From contig NZ_CP041638.1 of NCBI RefSeq assembly GCF_007197775.1, positions 1,674,001 to 1,738,000 on the forward strand: a stretch of DNA of 64,000 bases, written 5' to 3'. This DNA is from Thalassotalea sp. PS06 (lineage in GTDB: Bacteria; Pseudomonadota; Gammaproteobacteria; Enterobacterales; Alteromonadaceae). A model generated the notes under the pieces. It was not told the DNA's origin, made no database searches, and saw nothing but the letters and a program-made list of their open reading frames with translations. Shown here piece after piece: positions 46,004 through 54,444 of the stretch (position 1 is the first letter of the stretch; each line of letters opens with the position of its first letter). The position numbers and the translations under genes are program-made.

Positions 46004-48001
46004 ATGAGTAAAGATTTAAAGATTATTTCTAACTACACCCCAAGTGGTGATCAACCAACCGCGATTGCCCAGTTGCTGGACGGACTGGATGCCGGCTTGG
46101 CGCATCAGACTTTACTCGGTGTAACCGGCTCCGGTAAAACCTTTACCGTTGCTAATGTGATTGAAAAACAAAATCGTCCAACCATGATCCTGGCGCCAAA
46201 CAAAACTCTGGCGGCTCAGCTTTATGGGGAAATGAAGGAATTCTTCCCGGAAAATGCGGTGGAGTACTTTGTTTCTTACTACGACTACTATCAGCCGGAA
46301 GCTTATGTTCCGACCACAGATACCTTTATCGAAAAAGATGCATCGATAAACGATCATATTGAGCAGATGCGATTATCAGCGACCAAAGCCCTGATGGAGC
46401 GTCGCGATGTTATTATCATTGCCTCAGTGTCTGCTATCTATGGATTGGGTGATCCCGACTCTTATTTAAAGATGATGCTGCACCTGCGTCAGGGCGATAT
46501 CATCAATCAACGGGATATCCTGCGCCGCTTAGCAGAATTGCAATACACCCGCAACGATGTCGCCTTTCAACGTGCTACATACCGGGTTCGTGGTGACGTT
46601 ATTGATATCTTTCCAGCGGAATCCGACCGAATTGCCTTGCGAGTTGAGTTGTTCGATGAAGAGGTAGAGCGCATCAGTCAGTTTGATCCGTTAACGGGTC
46701 AGGTTGAGCGTATTTTGCCTCGTGTGACTATCTATCCTAAAACCCACTATGCAACGCCAAGGGATCGTATTCTTGATGCCGTTGAAAAGATCAAAGTGGA
46801 ACTGAAGGAGAGGGCTGAGCAACTTAAAGCTAATAATCGTCTGATCGAAGAGCAGCGCATTGTGCAGCGTACTCAGTTTGATATCGAGATGATGACGGAA
46901 ATTGGATACTGTTCTGGTATCGAAAATTACTCCCGATATTTGTCTGGTCGTGAACCTGGTGAAGCACCGCCGACGTTATTTGATTATCTGCCCAATGACG
47001 GCTTATTAATCATCGACGAATCCCACGTTACGGTGCCGCAATTGGGCGCCATGTATAAGGGTGACCGATCACGAAAACAAAACCTGGTGGAATACGGGTT
47101 CCGCTTGCCATCGGCGCTTGATAACCGACCGATGAAGTTTGAAGAATTCACGGCACTGGCGCCGCAAACCATTTATGTTTCGGCAACGCCTTCTCAATAT
47201 GAACTAGAGCAATCTGGCGGTGACGTTGCTGAGCAAGTCGTTCGACCAACCGGTCTATTGGACCCTACCATCGAAGTGCGTCCGGTCGATACCCAGGTGG
47301 ACGATTTACTGTCAGAAATTCGCAAACGCGTTGAGGTTAACGAGCGGGTATTAGCCACAACCTTAACCAAACGTATGGCGGAAGATTTAACCGAATACCT
47401 TTCAGAGCATGGCGTTAAAACCCGTTACCTGCACTCTGATGTGGATACGGTTGAACGTATGGAAATCATTCGTGATTTACGTTTGGGTAAATTCGATGTG
47501 CTTATCGGTATCAACTTACTCCGAGAAGGTTTGGACATGCCTGAGGTGTCTTTAGTGGCAATTCTTGATGCCGATAAAGAGGGCTTCCTGCGTTCTGACC
47601 GTTCATTAATCCAGACCATAGGTCGTGCTGCTCGTAACCTTAATGGTCGCGCCATTTTGTATGCTGACAGAATTACTGGTTCAATGAAGCGTGCTATTGA
47701 TGAGACTGAGCGTCGTCGTGCTAAGCAACAGGCTTACAACGAAGAAAACAACATTACGCCGAAAGGTCTGGTGAAACGTATAATTGACGTCATGGGTGTA
47801 GATTCTGGCGTCGAGGGCGATAACAAGAAAGTTGCGGAGCCGAAAAAACAAACGCCAATATTATCGACGTCTGAGATTGATGCTAAGGTTGCTGAGCTTG
47901 AAAATGAAATGTTTGAGCATGCTCGTAATCTGGAATTTGAGAAAGCAGCGGCAGTTCGTGATGAAATTGCTAAACTGCGTGATATGCAGCTGCGCAGTTA
48001 A
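46004..48001 (+). CDS. uvrB: Excinuclease ABC subunit B
   Basis: 665 residues, usual length. Walker [14 protein letters not shown], the beta-hairpin block [12 protein letters not shown], the DESH helicase motif, helicase motifs QTIGRAARN and the C-terminal UVR domain ([20 protein letters not shown]) that contacts UvrC. It loads on damaged DNA with UvrA. Directly follows a MATE gene with no SOS box visible in the 7-bp gap or a good one before the MATE gene. Confidence 0.98.
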   Translation: MSKDLKIISNYTPSGDQPTAIAQLLDGLDAGLAHQTLLGVTGSGKTFTVANVIEKQNRPTMILAPNKTLAAQLYGEMKEFFPENAVEYFVSYYDYYQPEAYVPTTDTFIEKDASINDHIEQMRLSATKALMERRDVIIIASVSAIYGLGDPDSYLKMMLHLRQGDIINQRDILRRLAELQYTRNDVAFQRATYRVRGDVIDIFPAESDRIALRVELFDEEVERISQFDPLTGQVERILPRVTIYPKTHYATPRDRILDAVEKIKVELKERAEQLKANNRLIEEQRIVQRTQFDIEMMTEIGYCSGIENYSRYLSGREPGEAPPTLFDYLPNDGLLIIDESHVTVPQLGAMYKGDRSRKQNLVEYGFRLPSALDNRPMKFEEFTALAPQTIYVSATPSQYELEQSGGDVAEQVVRPTGLLDPTIEVRPVDTQVDDLLSEIRKRVEVNERVLATTLTKRMAEDLTEYLSEHGVKTRYLHSDVDTVERMEIIRDLRLGKFDVLIGINLLREGLDMPEVSLVAILDADKEGFLRSDRSLIQTIGRAARNLNGRAILYADRITGSMKRAIDETERRRAKQQAYNEENNITPKGLVKRIIDVMGVDSGVEGDNKKVAEPKKQTPILSTSEIDAKVAELENEMFEHARNLEFEKAAAVRDEIAKLRDMQLRS

Positions 48002-48025
48002 TCCAGCGCTGAATTAAACCGGCTT

Positions 48026-48232
48026 TTAAACTCTGGAAGTGTAATAATTGATGATTTCAGCGATCTCATCGCTGTTACAGCGTGGCAGTTTGGCAATGTC
48101 TTCGATAATTTTGTCTTGAATATCGACCGGAAATAGCATCAATTGCTCAAGGTACAGGTGTGCCTTAAGTTCATCGTTTTCACCAAGTAAATTTGCCAAA
48201 TGCTTTGCGTGATGGCGCCAAACTGAACCCAT
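48026..48232 (-). CDS. Small uncharacterised protein converging on uvrB
   Basis: 68 residues from the ATG at 48232, chosen for GAGG five bases upstream. A GTG at 48289 would extend it to 87 residues (with FFHLELREDGVYSEVV), which also looks protein-like. All-helical, with one cysteine (LPRCNSDE). No family recognised. Its stop is 24 bp from the uvrB stop. Confidence 0.55.
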   Translation of the reverse strand: MGSVWRHHAKHLANLLGENDELKAHLYLEQLMLFPVDIQDKIIEDIAKLPRCNSDEIAEIINYYTSRV

Positions 48233-48513
48233 AACTACCTCGCTATAAACCCCATCCTCCCTTAATTCTAGGTGAAAAAACGCAGCCACGTGCTTTTTTA
48301 CTACCTGTTTTTAAGCAATCGTATAACGATGTTTAAACAGCTCTGAATAAGTCGTTTATTTGCCTCAGATTTTTATACGTGTGCTGAAAATAATAATATT
48401 CTAAATGCGGCATTAGAGCGTCAACCTTATGTTGCTAATTCGAACAAATGTTTTTTAACTGGTTGGAAAGTAGAGTCGAACTGGTTATCCTAAAACGATA
48501 AAAAGAGGAATCG

Positions 48514-49122
48514 ATGATGAAAGAAAAAAAACAACAACTACTATCTGCTTCAGTTTGCGCCGGTTTGATTGCATTAGCAATGTCGCCAGCTCTGCAAGCA
48601 ACCGAAACAAAAGAAATCGAACAAGAAATTGAAATCATTAAAGAAAAAGGCAGCGATGCTAATGTTACCGTCAGCGAAAACGGCAATACAACGACATTGA
48701 AACTTAGTGATGAAGCGTTAAAAGATAAAGCGGTTCTCGAGCAGGAGCTTGCCGATCTTCCGCAAGAAACCCGTGAAGTTGTGATGAAAGCATTGGGCAA
48801 GGTTGCCATGGTGGGGAACGGCGATGGTCATGTGTTGCATATTGAAAGTGAACATGGCGAAGAAGCATTTGAATGGGTATCAGAAGGAGATGGTGCCAAT
48901 AAAGTGATTGTTGTTGATACCATTAGTGAAACCCATGGTGAAGACCATGATGTAAAAATCATTAAAAAAGTGGTTCACGCCGACAGTGAAGGTGGCCCGG
49001 TATTTATCAGCGCCAATGGTGAAGGCGGGGCGGCAAAAGCCATTGTTCACTTATTGAAAAAGGCGGAATTGAGCCCGGAAGAGTTGGATCAAATTCAACA
49101 GGCATTGGACGCGAAACGCTAA
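48514..49122 (+). CDS. Uncharacterised exported acidic protein
   Basis: 202 residues with AGAGGA before the ATG. A signal peptide (SASVCAGLIALAMSPALQA) gives export. The mature part is strongly acidic, with EIEQEIEIIKEKG, a central beta-rich region with HVLHIESEHGEEAF and a helical end (AIVHLLKKAELSPEELDQ). Unknown family. Monocistronic, with A+T-rich DNA upstream. Confidence 0.65.
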   Translation: MMKEKKQQLLSASVCAGLIALAMSPALQATETKEIEQEIEIIKEKGSDANVTVSENGNTTTLKLSDEALKDKAVLEQELADLPQETREVVMKALGKVAMVGNGDGHVLHIESEHGEEAFEWVSEGDGANKVIVVDTISETHGEDHDVKIIKKVVHADSEGGPVFISANGEGGAAKAIVHLLKKAELSPEELDQIQQALDAKR

Positions 49123-49198
49123 TCTAAATTGTCAGAAACATAAAATCTAAGAGGGTAGAAGGCGGGCTTAATGTTTCCACCTTCCACTTTTAGCTTTC

Positions 49199-49867
49199 TT
49201 ATTCGTACTCTAGAGGATCCGTCGCATTATTCTTTGCAAACGCCTCTAAACGTTCCTGACAAGCACCACATTTACCGCAGGCTTTTTCACGACCGTTATA
49301 ACAGGTCCAGGTTTTCGAATAATCTAGCCCCATCTCCAAACCATCAGTAAGAATATCGATTTTAGAAACTGTCAGGTAAGGGGAGTAAATTTCCACCGGT
49401 TCGTAGTTAGCGATTTTACAGACATCGTTCATTTTCATCACGAATTCTGGGCGACAATCCGGGTAAATGGCGTGATCACCAGAATGGGCACCGTAATAAA
49501 CCTGACCAGCACCTTTTGATACCGCATAGCCAACCGCAAGCGATAATAAAATCATATTACGGTTTGGCACCACCGTAGATTTCATACTCTCTTCAGCATA
49601 ATGGCCTTCCGGGATATCAATTTCGTCGGTTAACGATGAACCGGCCAATAATTGGTTGATGCTGGTGATATCAATCACTTTATGTTCAATACCCAGCTCT
49701 TTACAAACATTGGCGGCATATTCCAACTCTTTTACATGGCGCTGTCCGTAATCGAAGGATAGGGCATAGACCTCTTTGTTGTCTCGAACTGCACGATTGA
49801 GCACGGTGAATGAATCCATGCCACCGGAGTAAATTACCACGACTTTTTCTGTCATATTTTCAGCCAT
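49199..49867 (-). CDS. queC: 7-cyano-7-deazaguanine synthase QueC
   Basis: 222 residues. PP-loop [10 protein letters not shown] near residue 15 and a C-terminal zinc site with four cysteines ([19 protein letters not shown]). It converts 7-carboxy-7-deazaguanine to preQ0 using ATP and ammonia, in the queuosine pathway. Divergent from queE, whose product feeds it. Confidence 0.96.
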   Translation of the reverse strand: MAENMTEKVVVIYSGGMDSFTVLNRAVRDNKEVYALSFDYGQRHVKELEYAANVCKELGIEHKVIDITSINQLLAGSSLTDEIDIPEGHYAEESMKSTVVPNRNMILLSLAVGYAVSKGAGQVYYGAHSGDHAIYPDCRPEFVMKMNDVCKIANYEPVEIYSPYLTVSKIDILTDGLEMGLDYSKTWTCYNGREKACGKCGACQERLEAFAKNNATDPLEYE

Positions 49868-49942
49868 TTATTAACTTGCGTAATGTATAATACGAAATAT
49901 CCGTAATTTTACTTGATAATCTTGTATCGCTAAAGAAGATTT

Positions 49943-50617
49943 ATGATGAGCCAATACAAAATTAACGAAATGTTCGAGACCATTCAGGGTGAAGGGTCAT
50001 TTACCGGACAACCTTCCATTTTTATTCGTTTACAAGGGTGTCCTGTTGGTTGCTCATGGTGCGATACCAAACATACCTGGGATATTGATCCCGAACGGGA
50101 AGTCAGCGCTCCGGTTATGCTGGCAAAGTCGGCGGAAACCGATGAGTGGGCGGAATTTAGTATCGCCGATTTATTGCAGACCATTGCTGATAACGGCTGG
50201 CAGGCCAAACATATCGTACTAACAGGCGGTGAACCTTGTATGGTTGACCTCGAACCATTGTGCCGAGTCCTGGAAGAGAGTGGTTATTCGACGCAAGTGG
50301 AAACCTCAGGAACCTTTGAAGTACTCGTCAGCCCTAAATGTTGGGTAACGGTATCTCCTAAGGTAAATATGCGCGGTGGTTACAAGGTGCTTGGTTCGGC
50401 GATGCACAGAGCCAATGAAATTAAGCATCCGGTAGCAACAGAACAACATGTAGATGATTTAAAAGCCTTGCTTGCAGAGCATGGCATTACTGATACCCCG
50501 GTTTACCTGCAACCTATCAGCCAAAAAGAACGGGCAACCCAACTTGCCATCGATACCTGTATCGCTAATAACTGGCGCCTTTCCATTCAGGTCCACAAAT
50601 ACATCGGCATCGAATAG
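49943..50617 (+). CDS. queE: 7-carboxy-7-deazaguanine synthase QueE
   Basis: 224 residues, radical SAM enzyme with CPVGCSWC (Cx3Cx2C) holding the 4Fe-4S cluster, plus TGGEPCMVDL and VETSGTF. The N-terminus (FETIQGEGSFTGQPSIFIR) is typical. It makes 7-carboxy-7-deazaguanine for queuosine. Divergent from queC with a 75-bp shared intergenic region including TATAAT at about 49887. Confidence 0.96.
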   Translation: MMSQYKINEMFETIQGEGSFTGQPSIFIRLQGCPVGCSWCDTKHTWDIDPEREVSAPVMLAKSAETDEWAEFSIADLLQTIADNGWQAKHIVLTGGEPCMVDLEPLCRVLEESGYSTQVETSGTFEVLVSPKCWVTVSPKVNMRGGYKVLGSAMHRANEIKHPVATEQHVDDLKALLAEHGITDTPVYLQPISQKERATQLAIDTCIANNWRLSIQVHKYIGIE

Positions 50618-50643
50618 TCTTCATCAAGGGGCCAGAGTTGTTG

Positions 50644-50691
50644 AATTTACTGGGGTCGGCAGTCGCTGTTTGACTCTGACCCCAGTAAATT
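50644..50691. repeat. REP-like hairpin downstream of queE
   Basis: AATTTACTGGGGTC and GACCCCAGTAAATT make a perfect 14-bp stem around a 20-nt loop. The ACTCTGACCCC core recalls the sequences mobilised by REP-associated tyrosine transposases (IS200-like). Confidence 0.65.
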
Positions 50692-50724
50692 TACCGCCCC
50701 AATGATTTTGAGCTAAGCTCATAA

Positions 50725-50762
50725 TATCAAGTCCACTAAGTAAGAATTTAATGAAATTGGTA
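50725..50762. repeat. 38-bp pair of MITE-like ends
   Basis: TATCAAGTCCACTAAGTAAG and TTTAATGAAATTGGTA resemble the two ends of the 263-bp element placed back to back without its interior. Possibly an internal deletion product. Low certainty. Confidence 0.35.
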
Positions 50763-50787
50763 TAGACCCTTCAACGAGGTGTTTGTT

Positions 50788-51888
50788 TTGAGTAACGCAT
50801 TATTCCAACCGATTAAACTTGGACCTTACCAACTTAAAAACCGCATTGTCATGCCACCCATGACACGTTCAAGGTCTTCCCAACCCGGCGATATCCCCAA
50901 CCAAATGATGGCTACTTACTATCAACAGCGAGCGTCCGCAGGTTTGATTGTTAGTGAAGGGACGCAAATTTCACCGATGGGCAAAGGTTACGCTTTTACC
51001 CCAGGGATTTTTAGCGACGCCCAGGTAGAGGGCTGGAAACTGGTAACGGAAGCGGTGCATGAAAAAGACGGCATCATATTCGCTCAATTGTGGCATGTAG
51101 GCAGGGTATCCCATCCCAATAATCTAGGTGGAGAACAACCGATTTCTTCTTCAACCCTGAAAGCAGAAAATGTTAAAGTGTATGTGGATAACGGCGAGCA
51201 AACCCCAGGATTTGTCGATGTTGTTCAGCCCCGTTCTATGTCTGTTGAAGATATCGAATTGGTCATTCAGGAGTTTCATCAGGCGGCACTAAACGCTATA
51301 CAGGCCGGGTTTGATGGCGTCGAGTTACATGCCGCCAATGGTTACCTGTTAAATCAGTTTATTGATTCTGAGTCTAATCAACGTGTCGATGAGTACGGTG
51401 GCACGCTCGAGAACCGATTAAGGTTTTTGGACCGAGTTGTTGAAACCTTGGTTGACGCAGTTGGTGCCGATAAAGTCGGTGTGCGTCTTGCGCCTTTAAC
51501 CTCACTTAACGGCACAGTTGACGCTAATCCAGAGGAAGCCTATGTTGCAGCTGCCGAATTACTCAACCGACATAAAATCGCCTATATGCATATCGCGGAA
51601 GTGGATTGGGATGATGCGCCAGATACTCCAGAGAGCTTTAAGCTAGCGCTTCGCAAAGCCTTTACTGGGGTGATTATCTACGCAGGGCGCTACGATGCCG
51701 AAAAGGGCAGTGAAGCCATTAAAAACGAGATAGCCGATATGATTGGCTTTGGCCGGCCATTTGTTGCTAATCCTGATTTGCCGGAGCGGATTAAACATGG
51801 CTACCCGCTTGCGCAACATGATCCGGATACCCTGTTCGGTGGTGGTGAAAAAGGCTTAACGGACTATCCAGAGTATCAACCTAAATAA
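50788..51888 (+). CDS. Old yellow enzyme-type alkene reductase (NemA-like)
   Basis: 366 residues from a TTG at 50788 (MSNALFQPIKLG), with GAGG eight bases before; GTG at 50779 is an alternative. FMN-binding TIM barrel: PPMTRSRSSQPGDIPN, QLWHVGRVSHP, the active-site block ELHAANGYLLNQF, and GGRYD-like end (YAGRYDAEKG) with FGRPFVANPDLP. Reduces activated C=C bonds or nitro compounds with NAD(P)H. A single transcription unit by spacing. Confidence 0.92.
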   Translation: MSNALFQPIKLGPYQLKNRIVMPPMTRSRSSQPGDIPNQMMATYYQQRASAGLIVSEGTQISPMGKGYAFTPGIFSDAQVEGWKLVTEAVHEKDGIIFAQLWHVGRVSHPNNLGGEQPISSSTLKAENVKVYVDNGEQTPGFVDVVQPRSMSVEDIELVIQEFHQAALNAIQAGFDGVELHAANGYLLNQFIDSESNQRVDEYGGTLENRLRFLDRVVETLVDAVGADKVGVRLAPLTSLNGTVDANPEEAYVAAAELLNRHKIAYMHIAEVDWDDAPDTPESFKLALRKAFTGVIIYAGRYDAEKGSEAIKNEIADMIGFGRPFVANPDLPERIKHGYPLAQHDPDTLFGGGEKGLTDYPEYQPK

Positions 51889-51999
51889 TGTCGCAAAAAT
51901 TGTGCTATTAACTTTAAACTTTATGTGGCTGAGTGCAGTCCTAGATAGATTGCATATAATCAAATAACAGGCACATTTTCAAACCTTCGGGAGAGTTTT

Positions 52000-52380
52000 A
52001 TGAAGCGCAGCGTAATGATTTTGTTATCCGGTATTTTGGCGATCAGCCCATTGGCGATAGCATCAGAAATCGACCCGCAAACCGAAAAAGAAATCAAGCA
52101 CCTGCTCAAGTACGTTGGCGATAGTGGCTGCAAATACGAACGCAATGGTGATTTTCACCAAGGCGAAGAAGCGGTCGAACATATTCAAAAGAAATACGAC
52201 TACTTTGTTGACGATATTGAAACGACTGAAGACTTTATCGAGAAAAGTGCCACCCAAAGCCTGATTTCTAAAAAGAAATACATGATCCATTGCCCGGATC
52301 AGGAAGCTGTTCCATCTGGCGATTGGTTATTAGAAGAGCTGGACCGTTATCGCGAACAGCAATCAAGCCAAGTCCAATAG
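52000..52380 (+). CDS. DUF5329-family exported protein
   Basis: 126 residues. The signal peptide MKRSVMILLSGILAISPLA leads to a small helical mature domain with a conserved-looking Y-x-x-x-S-G-C-K-Y-x-R-N-G block (VGDSGCKYERNGDFH) and IHCPDQEAVPSGDWL. I recall this as DUF5329. Two cysteines could pair. Function unknown. Preceded by GGGAG. Confidence 0.8.
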   Translation: MKRSVMILLSGILAISPLAIASEIDPQTEKEIKHLLKYVGDSGCKYERNGDFHQGEEAVEHIQKKYDYFVDDIETTEDFIEKSATQSLISKKKYMIHCPDQEAVPSGDWLLEELDRYREQQSSQVQ

Positions 52381-52396
52381 AGCAGGGGGCTGCCCG

Positions 52397-53443
52397 TTAA
52401 TGTGGTTCGGGATTATTCTGCTTTTTAAGAATTTTAATAATTCGGCTATTGATGATTTCCGATAGGTTCCAATAGTAAAGCTTGGGATCGGTTGTGTTAT
52501 AGAAAACAATCATTACGGTATTAATATCTTGGTGATAAGTAGCGAAACTTTGATAGCCAGGAATCCACCCACCGTGTTCATATTCGTAAATAGAAGAATA
52601 TATCTCCCGTTCTTCTCCTTCGAATATCGTCCCATCGTTCAGAGCTCTTAAAAATACTCCAACGTCTTCGGCTGTGGCCAACATACCGTGCTCACCTTCC
52701 TTCAAATCATGAGGGTATCCAACGTGATATCCACTCATAACCTGGCTCATATCAACTTGCTTGGACGAATTGAACGTGCTGTTTAGAGACAGTGGCTGTA
52801 AGATTTCTTTTTCAATGAACTTAAAACTATCGTAACCCAACTCGTTATTCATTATTTTGTTGAGTAACAGGTAATTGGTATTGCTATACTCGTAGTCTTC
52901 ACCGGGTTTAAAATTGGCGGGTTTATCGAGGATCAAGGCAAGACTCTCTTCATAGGTAGATGTTGGCTCCGCCCAAAAATTCGGGGCATCGGTGAAATTG
53001 GGAATGCCACTGCGATGCTGAACCATTAGCCTCAAAGTAATTTGATCGGCATGCTCGATTCTTCCAATTAACTCAGGTAGATAGTCTGCGATTGTTTTAT
53101 CGAGAGAGAGTCGCCCATCGGCCACTAGTTTGGTTAAAGCTAGTGCATCATAGAGCTTATTTATGCTGGCAATTTTAAACAGAGCATCGGTTTTTGCAGA
53201 TGTCTTGGAGTCTCGATTGTGCCATCCCGCTGCAAACTGCTGAGGCGTTTTACCGGCCTGATCGATATACACAATGATACCTTCAAACCCATGGCTGACT
53301 CCTTGTTTGAGTTGTTCTTCAACAGTATCTGGCAGCGGCAGAATCCAGGCTTTTACTAATAACCAAGGGACAAAGAATAAGGATATGGCTGTGCCAATGA
53401 ATAGCGCAGCTCTAAGTAGATGCTTGCCGAGTCCTTTTCTCAT
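52397..53443 (-). CDS. Serine hydrolase of the beta-lactamase/class C penicillin-binding family
   Basis: 348 residues. N-terminal membrane segment (LLRAALFIGTAISLFFVPWLLV), then the catalytic domain with SINK (SxxK, about residue 94), YSN in YEYSNTNYLLLN and HGG in YEHGGWIPGYQS, the three motifs of the family. Likely acts on peptides or peptidoglycan in the periplasm; resistance is not implied. Converges on the DUF5329 gene with 16 bp between stops. Confidence 0.88.
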   Translation of the reverse strand: MRKGLGKHLLRAALFIGTAISLFFVPWLLVKAWILPLPDTVEEQLKQGVSHGFEGIIVYIDQAGKTPQQFAAGWHNRDSKTSAKTDALFKIASINKLYDALALTKLVADGRLSLDKTIADYLPELIGRIEHADQITLRLMVQHRSGIPNFTDAPNFWAEPTSTYEESLALILDKPANFKPGEDYEYSNTNYLLLNKIMNNELGYDSFKFIEKEILQPLSLNSTFNSSKQVDMSQVMSGYHVGYPHDLKEGEHGMLATAEDVGVFLRALNDGTIFEGEEREIYSSIYEYEHGGWIPGYQSFATYHQDINTVMIVFYNTTDPKLYYWNLSEIINSRIIKILKKQNNPEPH

Positions 53444-53796
53444 TCCCTAATCCTTTGTTCAGCCATTACATTATTTTATTAGCTTAACACTGCCTGCAAA
53501 TTATCACACCCGCAGGTAACTCGTTTATTTAAAAGAAGTTAAGTTTTTCGCACTTTGCGTCATTCCAGATGCAACGTCATTCCGGACTTCGATCCGGAAT
53601 CTAAAGCCCGGCAAGAAGATACCGGGCGACCCCGGTATGACGGGAGAGGGCTACTTGTTTATGACGGGTTAGGGACCCCGTTTATCCTGGCTTGAGGTTT
53701 CGATACTCTCAGCGTCATTCCCATTCCAGATTCAACGTCATTCCGGACTTCGATCCGGAATCTAAGGCCCAGCAAGAAGATACCGGGCGACCCCGG

Positions 53797-53868
53797 TATG
53801 ACGGGAGAGGGCTACTTGTTTATGACGGGAGAGGGCTACTTGTTTATGACGGGAGAGGGCTACTTGTT
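53797..53868. repeat. 24-bp subrepeat, three copies (GGGAGAGGG type)
   Basis: Starts at 53797, 53821 and 53845. All three have the GGGAGAGGG variant. The corresponding triplet in the fourth unit has GGGTTAGGG in all its copies. Confidence 0.9.
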
Positions 53869-54166
53869 TATGACGGGTTAGGGACCCCGTTTATCCTGGC
53901 TTGAGGTTTCGATACTCTCAGCGTCATTCCCATTCCAGATTCAACGTCATTCCGGACTTCGATCCGGAATCTAAAGCCCAGCAAGAAGATACCGGGCGAC
54001 CCCGGTATGACGGGAGAGGGCTACTTGTTTATGACGGGTTAGGGACCCCGTTTATCCTGGCTTGAGGTTTCGATCCTCTCAGCGTCATTCCCATTCCAGA
54101 TTCAACGTCATTCCGGACTTCGATCCGGAATCTAAGGCCCAGCAAGAAGATACCGGACGACCCCGG

Positions 54167-54238
54167 TATGACGGGTTAGGGCTACTTGTTTATGACGGGT
54201 TAGGGCTACTTGTTTATGACGGGTTAGGGCTACTTGTT
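54167..54238. repeat. 24-bp subrepeat, three copies (GGGTTAGGG type)
   Basis: Starts at 54167, 54191 and 54215. Uniform within itself but different from the triplet at 53797, indicating separate local amplification or homogenisation. Confidence 0.9.
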
Positions 54239-54444
54239 TATGACGGGTTAGGGACCCCGTTTATCATGGCTTGAGGTTTCGATACTCTCAGCGTCATTCC
54301 CATTCCAGATTCAACGTCATTCCGGACTTCGATCCGGAATCTAAGGCCTAGCAAGAAGATACCGGGCGACCCCGGTATGACGGGAGAGGGCTACTTGTTT
54401 ATGACGGGAGAGGGCGACCCTGGATGACAGGGTACTGATAGCAA

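Larger units (their letters stand above)
53575..54425. repeat. Tandem array of five units, alternating 161 and 209 bp
   Basis: Units start with CGTCATTCCGGAC at 53575, 53736, 53945, 54106 and 54315, so steps are 161, 209, 161 and 209. Each has the hairpins ATTCCGGacttcgatCCGGAAT and GATACCGGgcgacCCCGGTATGAC, then a 24-bp subunit TATGACGGGAGAGGGCTACT+TGTT, and the tail TCCTGGCTTGAGGTTTCGAT. The 209-bp units hold two extra 24-bp subunits. A truncated unit ends at 54425. Confidence 0.9.
53444..54444. other. 1-kb gene-free region filled by tandem repeats
   Basis: After about 130 bp of plain sequence the region is almost entirely a repeat array (53575-54425). No genuine gene; two short open frames there are repeat translations. 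Confidence 0.85.

Noticed and set aside
53692..53904. Open frame giving a protein with YDGRGLLV repeats
   Set aside because: It is the translation of the 24-bp DNA subrepeat inside a noncoding tandem array; period 24 keeps frame by chance. The same holds for the frame at 54062-54274.
53575..54425. CRISPR array
   Set aside because: Units are 161 or 209 bp and nearly identical throughout; there are no unique spacers and no cas genes.
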